64,000 bases of DNA from Beroe forskalii. Taxonomy: Eukaryota; Ctenophora; Nuda; Beroida; Beroidae. The stretch is from NCBI GenBank assembly GCA_011033025.1, contig WFMF01000584.1, positions 1 to 64,000 of the forward strand, written 5' to 3'. Positions 32,301 to 42,612 of the stretch are shown here, piece after piece. Below the pieces are notes generated by a model. That model did not search any database. It saw only the letters and a program-made list of their open reading frames with translations, and was not told where the DNA came from. The translations under genes and the position numbers were made by a program. The stretch's first letter is position 1. The number at the start of each line of letters is the position of its first letter.

Positions 32301-33654
32301 GCAACAGTTCTACTGGCCCCGAATGAAAGATGAGGTCGATCTCTATGTGAAGTCATGCGTCACATGTGGCGGGTGTAAACAGCCACACCACTACCTCAAG
32401 GCTCCACTGAAGCATGTAATTGTGCACGAGGTTAATGATTTGATCGTGATAGATCACATCATTCCTATCAAGGAGGGAACCACTAAGCGAGGATTTCGCT
32501 GGATCCTCAGCATCACGGACGTTTTCTCAGGATATGCGCTAGCACTACCCTGCAAGACAAAACAAAGTGCAGAGACCATCCGCCTGATTGAGCAGAAATG
32601 GTGTCTCAGGTTTGGCTACCCGAAGGAGATATGTGCCGACAACGACAAGTCCTTCACTTCCGAGATTTTTAACGAAGTGTGCGCCTACTTCAAAGTCAAA
32701 GTGACACACGGGACTCCCTACCTGTGTGCTTCCACCAGCAAAGCCGAGCGCACTAATAAGCGCATCAATCAAGCACTCAGGGTCACATTATCTGACAAGC
32801 AGATAGCTGATTGGGATCTTTACCTCAACCATGTGACGTTTGCTCTGAACGGGATTCGTTCGCGTCACACTTCCTTCTCAGCAAACCAGATCATGTTCGG
32901 GAAACACCTGAACACACCTCTTGACTTGACTCTTGATGGGGATCCCATCACCTTGGAGAGTGGTTCCAGCAAGAAGAAGCGGTCAGCCTACCAGATCTAC
33001 AGGACAATCAGGGACATAGTCATGAAGGCCAGGCGCCATGCAGCACTTGACTTTGGATACGCCGATACTGCCTTCAACAAACGGATCCTGGGACCTTATT
33101 TCCAGGAAGGAGATTGGGCATTCACCCTTATTGAGTGCCCAAAGCATAAGTTCGCGAAACGCTGGTCAGGTCCCTACCAAATAACGAAGAAGGTGGACGA
33201 CTGTCTGTACGTGGTAGACCTCGGATCGGGGGACAGGCTGGTTAATATCAGCAAACTCAAGCCTTACACCAAGAGTAAGTTTTCCCCACCTCAGCTCAAC
33301 GTCACGGCTCCTGCGTTCAGCCCCAAGGATCCTTCAAGTGACACTGATGGACCCTCCCTCGAGAATGAGGAAAGTCGTGACGGACCAGCGATCGAGTTCA
33401 TCACACCGGACGTGATAGAACTATCCACTGACGACGGGACGTCAGTTCCAGCTACTGGTGAACACATGACTCTGGACCCACAGAGTATGGACACAGCTGA
33501 TGGCACCGACGACTGGGAAATAGTGGACAGTCATCTGGCAGTGGATGACGTACCTGACTCACAACCTGAAACGGGGCGCAGATATCCTGCCAGACAGAGG
33601 AAACAGACCAGCTTCCTGAAGATGCTAGGAGGAAGAGCCAAGAGTTATGACTGA
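29398..33654 (+). CDS. pol polyprotein of the Ty3/Gypsy element
   Basis: A 1418-codon frame. In order: aspartic protease with DTGSEVTLVN (about residue 24), reverse transcriptase with FRFVADFRALNS (about 370) and the double-aspartate box FLDD (about 475), RNase H with TTDASEDGYGAELA (about 625), and integrase. The integrase has an HHCC zinc region around 945-990 and a DDE core with acidic residues in VIDHI, CADNDKSF and SKAERTNK (about 1016, 1079 and 1115). The C-terminal part after the integrase is acidic, ends in a basic RYPARQRKQ stretch and shows no recognisable chromodomain. The first ATG-like codon used here is only a lower bound for the true start. Confidence 0.93.
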   Translation: MSSRGHSVIVRGMAGGREVNCLVDTGSEVTLVNLAFIRDLGVYELGRTKYILSSFTKNSITTVGEVNIPLEVAGVRATHTCIVVDCNMEYDILLGMDYITNQKLNIDTKNRCVSSDWGNSNFLAGALEPVVNRIRVRASESIVVPPNAVMFVSGSLEGNHKGKVLGGLLEPYGGVSGLLTAEAFCYSENGVVPIRLLNVTNDPIVIHKRKLLGFLDPPNQRSEEIGNVRIVQRIAADQTDVSREIPLDHNSGRTDSWTKQRLFKELKMDELEAEPDEIRQLKDVMWKHREVFSKDEFDLGTCNFFKAKIALKKDAVPQYVTPIPTPYKQRDALQKHLEGLVRAGVVEEMKQGEQSMWNARTFLVSKPHQPGKFRFVADFRALNSQCLPDTYALPNINTVTDKLAGAKVFSTFDLSKSFFQVDYETQSVGLTAFTANGRKYVFKKLVMGHLSSSSQFSRMVDKLLETMPLDQLAYFLDDLMLASHDVTTHLERLDMLLCKLASANLKVMPSKCKLLSRKVEFVGVTVSEQGITVNDGRVKSVKELPPPKSLKECQKVMGFLNYNRKFVKGFAGLAKPIYQAMDRKGKFQWSGRCQEGFDMIKQRIAAGITLALPRVEDPHQSYEVTTDASEDGYGAELAQWQDGDLKTIAYFSKRVPSHKRKWSQHKLEFECLVETLLHFALYLKGTKFKVWTDCLSLLSLEKMFLNANATMIRRLNKIADFNFDIQHIDGESNSTADFLSRYMYKNRNKEMATQTENGVKVAVQQVIATPELTVTPPTGDHSPEITTEQDVLIDETMLTREWGIPNEPADDPPLDWSRVKEAEHCTCKETMLDQHEKKSKEVNSITSATQQLEIKDPLDKQRIISEQNRDPVLKEVKRWLAEGKPDKLQRLRLPPDLLTYWKQLHLITVKEDILYKKWIHHDKESHDIVVDRFLVIVPESLKQTVLDQHHGSLVTMHPGVENTCNSIRQQFYWPRMKDEVDLYVKSCVTCGGCKQPHHYLKAPLKHVIVHEVNDLIVIDHIIPIKEGTTKRGFRWILSITDVFSGYALALPCKTKQSAETIRLIEQKWCLRFGYPKEICADNDKSFTSEIFNEVCAYFKVKVTHGTPYLCASTSKAERTNKRINQALRVTLSDKQIADWDLYLNHVTFALNGIRSRHTSFSANQIMFGKHLNTPLDLTLDGDPITLESGSSKKKRSAYQIYRTIRDIVMKARRHAALDFGYADTAFNKRILGPYFQEGDWAFTLIECPKHKFAKRWSGPYQITKKVDDCLYVVDLGSGDRLVNISKLKPYTKSKFSPPQLNVTAPAFSPKDPSSDTDGPSLENEESRDGPAIEFITPDVIELSTDDGTSVPATGEHMTLDPQSMDTADGTDDWEIVDSHLAVDDVPDSQPETGRRYPARQRKQTSFLKMLGGRAKSYD

Positions 33655-34142
33655 CCTGGTCATAGCTTTCTAACATCCTTGCGCTGGGGAAGCATGATGT
33701 AAAACTGCAAGCCCCAGCAAACTAACATTTATTTCAGCTGGTGCTCACATAAGCGCTTAACACAGAAAAGTTCAGAGAAGGAGGGATTCGGCCAGATAGT
33801 ACACCCGGATTGGGTAATGTTATAAACAGCTACTCAATGGAAAAGCTGACGAAATGGGTTTTGAAACAGATGAAGGGTGACTGTAGCCGCAATCTCTCCC
33901 TTTATATACCTTCAACCGTCGCTCATTACAGGCATTTCATCAAGGATCACATTGCAGCCGGTATCGGGATCCGATGCCGCACCCATCGCGAATGGCGATC
34001 GGGTTTCATAATGTGATCACGTCTCGGATATCCGATCCGATGGAACCGGACTGGGGTAACTGATTGGATGAATGTAATTACAGTCATTCCTTCATCATTC
34101 CAGGCTGTCTTCTGCAGGTCATCGGGTGTGTTACAGCGCAGC

Positions 34143-34348
34143 AATGGGTGCCACGAGGGCTGTCATGGGGATGCCACGAGGGGTCACATGGGGATGCCAC
34201 GAGGGGGATGCCACGAGGGCATGGGATGCCACGAGGGCATGGGGATGCCACGAGGGCATGGGGATGCTACGAGGGCATGGGGATGCCACGAGGGCATGGG
34301 GATGCCACGAGGGCATGGGGATGCTACGAGAGCATGGGGATGCCATGA
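34143..34348 (+). repeat. 19-bp minisatellite in the element's 3' part
   Basis: About ten copies of GGGATGCCACGAGGGCATG, with shorter units at the start. It lies between pol and the 3' LTR. Open frames through it are by-products. Confidence 0.9.
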
Positions 34349-34689
34349 GGCGGCATTTGATCTACAGCGCAAGACAATTGCATGATAAAACGCGCGTTCT
34401 TGAATCATTTTGTTTACTATATTGTATATTTTGAATGTCATAAAAGGAACGTTCTTGAATCATTTTGTTCACTATATTGTATTTGTAGGTCATATAACTA
34501 TAAGGTACGTTCTTGAATCATCTTGTTCACGATTATTTCACGTATTCTTATCTTAGTATTATCCTTGTACATTACCACATTTTCGTTGCCTTGCAGTTTA
34601 GCAATTGAAGTATATTTTCAAGGACTATCTTATCTTTTATTTTTGAAAATTTTATAGTGCTTAAAATACTCACTTAAAATTTTGTTTTT

Positions 34690-34702
34690 AAGGGGGATGA
34701 GA
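34690..34702 (+). promoter_or_regulatory. Polypurine tract of the Ty3/Gypsy element
   Basis: AAGGGGGATGAGA directly before the TGTAGTAT of the 3' LTR, the usual primer site for plus-strand synthesis in LTR elements. It confirms the left edge of the LTR. Confidence 0.85.
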
Positions 34703-35083
34703 TGTAGTATAGCCAGTATAGTACACAGTTACACGTAGTGTAGATATTATCCTAGAGCTTTTCTGCGGATTATGTTTCCCATAGTTACCTTCCCTCGGGG
34801 CAATCACACCGGTGATTAGCTTATCCTAGTAGAGTGTTTGCTTGATGTTATTATAGCATGATGTTATTTTCTCCCGATTGATTGGTAAGTTGCGGCTTTA
34901 TTCCCGTAATGATATTTGTTCTGGCAGTCACGTGATCGTGCGCGTAGCCACGTCACGGAAGTTGCCACGTCACGAGGATTGCCACGTCACTGTTTGATGA
35001 CCTATATATTGTGAAGATTGAGATTATTGGGGAGATTTCCTGTTCACTACCTTGAGATACGTTGTTATTCAGCTCGAGTGTTT
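34703..35083 (+). repeat. 3' LTR of the Ty3/Gypsy element
   Basis: Matches 27223-27603 over its length with about a dozen differences. It ends 87 bases before Sushi exon 7, so the acceptor region of that exon lies directly downstream of the LTR. Confidence 0.9.
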
Positions 35084-35170
35084 GGGATCAAAGAATTTCA
35101 ATCGCTAGATCATAGGATTGATTATATTGATGATAGTTATCACTTTACTTCACTTTACTCCCTCCCCCAG

Positions 35171-35344
35171 CTAAGGACTGCCCCCTGGACGCCATCACTA
35201 ACGGTGAGATAACGGGAGATATGCCCCTGAAGCCCGGTTCCTCCGCAAGACTAACGTGTGGAGATGATTACCACTTGGTTGGGAACAGTGAGATTACGTG
35301 TGTAGCTGGCAACCAGTTCGTGGAGACGCTACCACGGTGTGATG
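35171..35344 (+). CDS. Sushi (CCP) exon 7: complete module
   Basis: The acceptor is a long pyrimidine tract ending CTCCCTCCCCCAG at 35170, entry phase 1. It reads AKDCPLDAITNGEITG, C2 in LTCGDDY, C3 in ITCVAGN, C4 in PRCD. The donor is GATG|GTGAGT, GT at 35345-35346, phase 1. This is a clean symmetric 1-1 Sushi module. It begins 87 bases after the 3' LTR. It is codon-wise somewhat more GC-rich than exons 1-6, so it may belong to a different gene from those or simply be less biased. Confidence 0.87.
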
Positions 35345-36717
35345 GTGAGTAGACCGGGCAACTGAACTGGGTAATCAGTTCCCCGTTATTTGTTGGCTAG
35401 CTAAAACCCAAACCCTAAAACAAACCCTAAAATTTTCCGTTTCGAAAAAACAAAACAAAAAAACTGGAACTGACTTTCCAAAAATTTTCTAAGTTTGTAT
35501 GAGGTATTAAACTGTATAGGAAAGTAGAGAAGCAGGGACACGGTCTAGTCGGCTTACTGTTGAACCGAACCGTAACCGAAAAACCGTTAAACTGGCAGTT
35601 TTTGATAAACCGAAATACAACTGCACCGAAAATTTTTATTTCGAAAAACCGCCACTGAACCGTAACTGGACTTACAGAAATACAGAGAGATGGTTACTGA
35701 TGGTTCCCTATGCATGATAATGGTCGAGAAGTTGGGAAGCCTGGAGGACTGTACAGAGGGTAGATACTTCGATACTTAGATAGCGTGGGGTTGGGTGTGG
35801 ACACCGGACAAGAGAAGATGTATGTACCTCAAAATGCTGATTTCACGGATCGGGTCGTTGAATAAGAGAGTTCGAGTCGCGTGATTGTAATTAGTGAGTA
35901 CTTTGTTTATTATCTTTTGGCTCAATGGACAATGTAACGACGATGTTTTACGATATCATCACTTGCGATTCAGGGTCTCAAATTTGATTAGCAGTGTTGT
36001 AAAGTTTAAAAACTTCACAACACTACGGTATACAATCAAATTCTGAGAGTCTGAAGATGTCGTAGAACGACGAAATTGATTGTCATTAAAGAACTACATC
36101 GTTTATTACTATTGCTAGCTCTGTGAGTGCAGCCGCAGCTAATAGTTCTGTATGGTGTAATTGGGCTAGTCACTAGCAGTCTCTTGTAAGCAAACTACGG
36201 TATTATGCCGGTAGTAAACCGGAACTTACTATTCACTAAGCTCTGTAATTCTATTAGAGGTCATGTAGGAGTAGTATAGGTGGGATGCAGTGATGGCATT
36301 CTCATAGTTTAGAGTGTTGAATTTACTGCGTTGAGGGCAGTTGTCCGTGACGGATCATGAGATGTGCATACTGCAATACTAGCCGCAATCATTTGAATCA
36401 GTAAATACGATTATCAGCCGCTAAATATAATGTAGGTTTATTAATAAACTATTTAAGTGTCGTCATGTATTAGTTATCAACATCGTGCAGAGCTTGGTTA
36501 ATTCTTGTAGGTATTCTCATGATTAAATGGGGAAAAGTAAAGAAATGAGTGGTGAATTTTACTGAAGCTTATGGAAAATGAAAGAAAACGCGGTGTTTTT
36601 ATTCCAAGTTCAACGTGAAATGTATTTGCTCCCGGACTCTAAAATTGTTTTCATAGTTTCATGAATATTATTAACCCTCTGAACCCAACCCCTACTTAAC
36701 CTGGCATTCCATTCCAG
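35345..36717. other. Intron between Sushi exons 7 and 8
   Basis: No coding evidence. It includes a short inverted repeat at about 35985-36040 with AGTGTTGTAAAGTTTAAAAA facing CTTCACAACACT. Flanks of that repeat resemble 10150-10210, so it is a possible small transposon. A stretch rich in AACCG at 35570-35680 is degenerate repeat. Confidence 0.45.
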
Positions 36718-36915
36718 CGTTTCCGTGTGCAGTCCCTAAGATAGTAAACGGTACCGTCTCTGTGGACAACGCGGTAGTGTCAGAAGGAGACAGCATTCCA
36801 GCTGGCAAGCAACTGAGCATAGTGTGCAAGGAACCCTACGCTCTGTCAACCACCCAGCCTGTATCCTGTGTAACTAAGAGCACCTTCAACCCTAACGTCC
36901 TGCCCACTTGTATAC
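36718..36915 (+). CDS. Sushi (CCP) exon 8: complete module
   Basis: The acceptor CATTCCATTCCAG ends at 36717, entry phase 1. The peptide starts AFPCAVPKIVNGTVSV. The stretch between C1 and C2 is longer than usual (VSEGDSIPAG). C2 is in IVCKEPY, C3 in VSCVTKS, C4 in PTCI. The donor is ATAC|GTGAGT, GT at 36916-36917, phase 1. All four cysteines and the module length fit the family. Confidence 0.86.
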
Positions 36916-38156
36916 GTGAGTATTATACTAATGTACTTTATTTGTGTACTAGCGTGTATTTTATGAATATTGCACACGCTCGATACGTGAGTATTTTACA
37001 AATATACGTTACAACTTGGCCACGCTGAAAATGTACATTGTACATATTTCATGGTTTTTAAATACATATTTTTAAAAAGTAGGGCAAAAATACGAAGTAC
37101 GTAATTTTCCTGAAAATTCTAAAATTGTCGTTTTTAGGAGTGCAACAATCAGTCAAAATGCTTTTATGATTAATTTTTGTTGCCATGAAAAAAACGTCCC
37201 GCGCGCACCCTAAATGTTAACGATATTAAACTTCTATTCAGTAGCGCGCTGCGCGCGTACTTTTTCACGTATTTAACATCTCCTATTCAGACCTCGTGTT
37301 ACCATTTCTTGTCACGATTCACGTACTTTTGATGAAAAAAAACGAATCTTTCTCAAGAAGCCAATACGCCGTACTTTTGGACGATTTTCGCACGTATTTT
37401 ACAATCCAGTCATATTTTGTCAGTCCTAAAATTTTGCTGACTTATTAACGTGAGCAAAATATATCAGAGAAGGGAGTTCAATATGCTGCATTAATTCCAT
37501 GAATCTGTTCCGTAATTCTTAATTTTAAACGTGAGTATGGAGATGTACTGATTATCGCATATTTGGGTAAAAGGAGAGAACGTTACCAACAAAATTGTTA
37601 CTGAAGCTTTTAATATAAGTTTGATAGTCGCAGGTACAAACTTACAAATCGGCAAAGCGGCAAATTGGGGACCAGATTATTCAGGAAAATTTGTAACGTT
37701 GACTAAAATGATGAGAAAGGATACACTATGAAAACTTAATAAGAACAAGTTAAATCAAGAAAACTGAAAGAATATGAGGGCCCGACAGTAAGATAGGTTT
37801 CACATTTCACACGAATAATGGGAACAATACAGATATGCCGTGAAAAAAATTGTGGATTAAACTTGTCGGACTGCACGATAAAAAGACAAATTGTACATTC
37901 ACAACAGTAGAAGATACTGCCAGATGCTATCATCTGGCAAATTTGTAAGGGGTATACGATTTCAAACTGCGTGCATGCCAGGTGAGTTCCAGCAGAACTG
38001 AGAGCTGAATCCACGCGTGGCGGGGGAGGTGGTCAGTGAACATTGCACCAAAAAAAGTAGAAGGTAGTTATCTCTATTCTCTGTGTCAAAAATTTTGAAA
38101 GAATTAAACGATTTTAAATGCGACATCGTGTCGACAGAACTGAGGACGAATCAGAT
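36916..38156. other. Intron, no further exon seen
   Basis: AT-rich, with GCGCGC patches near 37200-37255. No Sushi-like exon was found. Confidence 0.4.
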
Positions 38157-38488
38157 CCATGCCATTACACACTTTTTCGAGCTAATTGAGGCCCCCTAGA
38201 TTTTTTCTAGGGGGCCTTTTGAAAACTACGGGGGCCAAAATTTACATAAACAAATTTTCATTTTCCAAAGCCCTACTTTTCACTATTTTGCATGAAAATA
38301 TAACTAAAATCATGTTTTATTCGATTCAACTCTAAAAGGTGATTCTCAGGAAAATTTCTTTCTAAATGAACTAAATTTTCACTTCCTTTCTATGTTCAAA
38401 TTTTTGAAAAATCTTAGAATATTTTTTTCAAAACTAGGGGGGCCTTTTTTTGAACTCAGCCTGGCCATGTGACGGCACTGTAGTCCCA
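38157..38488. repeat. Interspersed repeat 'CATGCCATTACACAC', copy 2
   Basis: Starts CCATGCCATTACACACTTTTT and ends CTGTAGTCCCA, as in the copy at 13699. The interior shows GAGGCCCCCTAGATTTTTTC and CTAGGGGGGCC blocks and TTTTCACTTCCTTTCTATG, the latter also in the copy at 42482. Confidence 0.7.
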
Positions 38489-39837
38489 TTTTCAGATACT
38501 GCCGCGCAAAAAGCTAGAAAAGATAGTTATTAAGATTTTAAGATAGCCCGTCTGGTTACTAATACGCGAAGCCTGTACGTACATTATTATTTTTATTATT
38601 ATATTATTATTACGGATTACCCCGTTTAGGGGGTTAGCAGTGGTGTTATGGGCTGTCAATAAAAACTGTTTAAAGCTGCAACTAAGCAACTATAGTTTCC
38701 TAGAAACTTAGATGGCAGTGCCATAAAACTTGAAGAAGATGAGATGGTGTGTGCCATGCGGCTTCATACGCAACAAGTGGCGACTCACAAGTGTGAGACT
38801 GTATCAATAGTATTATCCACTTAGCCACTACCTAATCGCTTCATCTATCAGTGCTATCTGAGTGTCTGACCCTCCTCAATAATAGACTTCAATTGCTAGG
38901 ACCTACGTCTCTGCTAACGCTACAACAAAAAAACATGTGACATGTGTCACAAATAACTGAACATGATATGAAACAGTCGTATCATTGAAGCAGTGATTAG
39001 GCAACCTTCAATTAGGAGGCTATTACAATCTGGGATTAGCACCCCTCAGAGAAATTGATGAGCCCGCTGTAAGCTGCATTGTACCCCTCCCAAGCTTGTT
39101 TTGTGGTCATAACTCTCAACGATGAAATAAATCCTGTTTTGCTTCCTAGTTTGAATCATGGTGATAGCACATAGGTATGAATCGCTAAAACAAAGGAAAA
39201 AGGAGAAACAGCCAGAAATTGAAAACGTGGAAATAGTTATTGGTTTTAGACCGGACAAAGATTCCAAGTGCAGTTAGTAAAGTGAAGTGAGTGAAAGGGC
39301 GGACGATCTGCGCAAAAATCTGCAGACTCACGTCTAAGACGCACATTTACCAAAGTCATGTTAAGATATTACTGACTTCCTTCCTCAAATCCCATCCTAA
39401 TTACCTCTAATTACATATCTGCTCCTACTACCACCTCTCTTCACTACAATCTCATTAGCACCTCATTCGAGATAGCACATTCCTGTAAATATGGGAAACG
39501 CATATTTTTGTGTGCCAGGATTTCTACGATGCGAGAGTTTCGTGCTATTTCAGCTTTCTGAACGGTTACGGATCTCATTTACGTGAAAGTATTCCGCGAC
39601 GAGATCCTCCTGCCTTCATCTTCATTCTTCTTCTTATGAATCTCTGGAAGACCAAATGTGATATGTCTGCAGGCTTTGCTGTTTGATGAAACAACCTAAT
39701 CGAAACGTCAATACCTCGCCGAATAATTTAGTGATCTACAGTGTTTCTATTTTCTTCAAGAATCTGAAGTTATCAGTCAAATACTATAAAAATAAGTCAA
39801 AAGGAGCGTTGATGTATTGGAAGACAATTACAAAAAA
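38489..39837. other. Gene-free stretch
   Basis: Single-copy-looking AT-rich DNA. A short microsatellite of TTATTATTA type lies near 38582-38613. No exon seen. Confidence 0.4.
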
Positions 39838-39973
39838 CATAGACACGCGCCTATCGGGTCCATTTTGGGATACTTCCAGGGAGCGTAAGCCCGAGGGATG
39901 TATCCGGTTTTGGCCTGAGCCCGTAGGGTGAGGGTCTGAACCAATATGGACCCAATCAGGCAAGTGTCTATAT
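39838..39973. mobile_element. Small MITE with inverted ends
   Basis: The left end CATAGACACGCGCCTATCGG and GGTCCATTTTGG is answered on the right by CCAATATGGACCCAATC and AGTGTCTAT. Length is about 136 bp, with no coding capacity. Confidence 0.6.
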
Positions 39974-39981
39974 AATATTAT

Positions 39982-41560
39982 CACCACCAAAACCGTTGGA
40001 CGGTTGGTCTAGTAACCCCCCGCTGGTTTGGATGTGATCAGCCCATTTTGTCTCTTTTCAGGTTCCGTTGTCACATCCAAACCCCGCGGGGTTACTAGAC
40101 CAACCGTCCAACGGTTTTGGTGGTGATATCTTGACAGATGTATTTAGTTTAAACCCATGTTACTCGGACCCCCGTTATTCGGACCCCCGTTATTCGGACC
40201 CCCTTTTTTCGGACCCCCGTTATTCGGATCCCCGTTATTCGGACCCCCTTTATTCGGACCCCCGTTATTCGGATCCCCGTTATTCGGACCCCCGTTATTT
40301 GGACTTTTGGACCCCCGTTATTCGGACTCCCGTCATTTGGGCCCCCGTTATGCGGACCCCTGTTATTCGGACCCCCATTATTCGGACCCCCGTCATTCGG
40401 ACCCCCGTTATTCAGACCCCAGTTATTCAGACCCCCGTTAGTCGTATTTAAACTCATTTCAACATAATCAAGTCGAAAATCCCGTGTAAACATAAATTTC
40501 TTCAAATCCCTAATTTCTACAAAACGTCCGTGTGTGTTCACGTGCTGAAATATGGCAACTAGATCTTATTTCACGTGCATTAGTCGTATTTAAACTCATT
40601 TCAACGTAATCAAGTCGAAAATCCCGTGTAAATATCAATTTCTTTAAATCCCCTAATTTCTACAAAACGTCCGCGTCAACTCACGTGCTCCACTAGTTCA
40701 TCGTATATTTCCCATCCCTATTCACTGCAAGACATGGAGAAACCATTATCAGTAGACCATCGTATCACAGAATAGGATTACAGTACAATTTTTCGTCATA
40801 AACGTAATTTCAATCAATTTGCAGTTCAATTTTTAGAAGCCTCCCACAACAATCTTCGACCGATCGCCCTGAAACTCGTTTTATAGCTAAATCTTAAGGT
40901 CTTAAAAGCAGCATATCAAAGTAAAACATAATCCGATGAAAACTATTTGAGTTAGAGATGTCCAAAGTAGCGCAAAATAGTGTTCTATCGCAAAATACGC
41001 TATTTTAGTGGTTTTACGCGATTTTGATGACGTCATCACAGCACCCAAATAGACTCAAACCAACTTCCCATATAGCCTATAAGACAATTCCACCTTAGTA
41101 CAACATACTTTGACCGGTCTCATCTCAAGATAAGTTGCAGTTCTTGACACCTCGCTCATTTAACTTTTGTCCTATAATTTGGAAATCGATTTTTCACCGT
41201 ACCTTAGAAAATCGCGTATCTCGATGAAAAATCGAGATAGCCCAATAATCCGTATGATTTTCTGAAAGCTCTTTAAATTTGCTAAAATTGTTCCGAAAAA
41301 TCAGACCTCTGTCTCCCTTTCCTTCTTAGTGAAAAATGCGCTCGAAATTAGCCTATTTTCGCTAAAAAAGAAACAAAATTTCGCTAAGTTGATGACGTCA
41401 TAGTGACGTGAAATGACGTCACCAGAACTTCTCTTATAGCCTATAACATTTTACCATCTTAGATCAACAAAACCTGACCTCGATCATGGCTCTACCATTT
41501 CCCGTTCTTGACATCTCGGCTTTCCAAATTTGCTCCCAATTATCATGATATTATATATTA
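39982..41560 (+). mobile_element. Hairpin-headed non-autonomous element, copy A
   Basis: A 1.58 kb unit found again almost unchanged at 59838-61411. It opens with two complementary arms of about 56 bases (39982-40037 and 40070-40125) around a 32-base loop that contains TTTTGTCTCTTTTCAG. A 15-bp minisatellite of GGACCCCCGTTATTC follows (about 40163-40440). Next come two tandem copies of a segment starting GTCGTATTTAAACTC, then about 850 bases of single-copy sequence ending ATTATATATTA. No transposase is present. A 5' hairpin plus an internal minisatellite is reminiscent of Helentron-derived elements, but the class is unproved. Confidence 0.88.
40163..40440. repeat. 15-bp minisatellite inside copy A
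   Basis: About 18 units of GGACCCCCGTTATTC and variants. Because 15 is a multiple of 3, both strands stay open as repeating pentapeptides (DPRYS in one frame, GGPNN-like on the other strand). These are by-products. Confidence 0.92.
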
Positions 41561-42017
41561 TTATGCTTATATCACCCTGTGACACTCAAATCTCTAACTT
41601 ATACCCCTGGCCAGTCTTTTTTATTACCGCGGGGGGTTACCGCCCTGGCCAGGGCGGGAATAGACCCGCAGGAAAACGTCAGAGGGTTCTATGAAAATAG
41701 AAAGCAACAGGTTGATAATTGAAGACATTAATCACAACTTAATAAGAAACAGTACTACATGTAGATTGTACGAGCCGTATTTTGGTGCCTTGTTCACCTC
41801 ATCGTGCTCCTGCAATCTTAGTGTAGCTGTGTCTTCATGTGCTATAGTACGAAGTAGGAAATGGAAAATAGGGGATTTCTGTACGTCATCAACACACCGT
41901 CTTTTATCATCGTGATGATGTCACTCTAAGACACCTATTCTTGGTCGGCTACTTTGCAGATGTTTTGTTTTGTGTACGCTAAATCAAGACTAGAGTCCTG
42001 AAAAGATCAAACAACCC
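41561..42017. other. Gene-free stretch
   Basis: Contains a self-complementary CCCTGGCCAG pair around 41605 and 41643 and a GCGGGGGGTTACCGCCC stem. No exon seen. Confidence 0.35.
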
Positions 42018-42400
42018 GTGCCAGGGGACACGGGACCAAGCAAGGTCCAGACTCAGATTGACGGATTAGAGCTAGATCGAACCCAGCACCCCGTGCTCGA
42101 GGACACGGGAACAAGCAAGGTCCAGACTCGGATTAGAGCTGGACCGAACCCAGCACCCCGTGCGCGGGGACACGGGACCAAGCAAGGTCCAGACTCGGAT
42201 TAGAGTTAGACCGAACCTAGCACCCTGTGACAGGGGACACGGGAACAAGCAAGGTCCAGACTCGGATTAGAGCTGGACCAGAACCCGGCTAAGACACCCG
42301 TCTTGACCAGGGACCTACAGATATATCAACCACGCAAAGTCCAAGACTCGGATTAGAGCTGGACCGAACCCATTACCCCGTGCCCGAAGACAGTGCTCCG
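42018..42400. repeat. Tandem repeat of about 66 bp
   Basis: About five diverged units containing GGACACGGGACCAAGCAAGG, then CCAGACTCGGATTAGAG and GAACCCAGCACCCCGTG. Starts of GGACACGGGA fall near 42026, 42101, 42168 and 42234. 66 is a multiple of 3, so an open frame runs through part of it. Confidence 0.88.
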
Positions 42401-42481
42401 ACTCTTGGAGTAAAGTTACGGGTGGTACCTACAGATATATCAACCACGTACAAAAAGCCATTTTAGTCTAAGTTTCATTTT

Positions 42482-42612
42482 CTAGATTTTCACTTCCTTT
42501 CTATGTTCAAATTTTTGAGAAAATCTTAGGTAGGGCCAAGGCCCCCCCCCCTAAGATTTTTCTAGAGGGGGACTTTTGAAAACTAGGGGGGCCTGGCCCC
42601 CCCTAAGGGGGC
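42482..42612. repeat. Interspersed repeat 'CATGCCATTACACAC' family, partial copy 3
   Basis: Shares TTTTCACTTCCTTTCTATG with the copy at 38157 and AGGTAGGGCCAAGGCCCC with the copy at 13699. Only the right half of the family is present. Confidence 0.6.

Larger units (their letters stand above)
27223..35083 (+). mobile_element. Ty3/Gypsy LTR retrotransposon
   Basis: A 7.9 kb element with two LTRs of about 381 bp, a leader with short repeats, a gag frame, a pol frame in the order protease, reverse transcriptase, RNase H, integrase, and a polypurine tract immediately before the 3' LTR. That order places it in Ty3/Gypsy (Metaviridae). The element looks whole. The LTRs differ at about a dozen positions (about 3 percent), so it is not a very recent insertion. 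No convincing target duplication is seen beside the LTR limits used here. It sits in the intron just before Sushi exon 7, in the same orientation. No envelope-like frame was seen. Confidence 0.93.

Noticed and set aside
35400-35440. CCCAAACCCTAAAACAAACCCTAAAA as a telomere-like repeat
   Set aside because: Only a few irregular units with extra A; not a true TTAGGG-type array.
35855-35890. AGTTCGAGTC as a tRNA B box
   Set aside because: No matching A box or cloverleaf could be formed at the right distance. No tRNA or rRNA gene was seen in the window.
40068-40541. Frames rich in DPRYS or GGPNNGG on either strand
   Set aside because: Produced by the 15-bp minisatellite of the hairpin-headed element; the same occurs in copy B.
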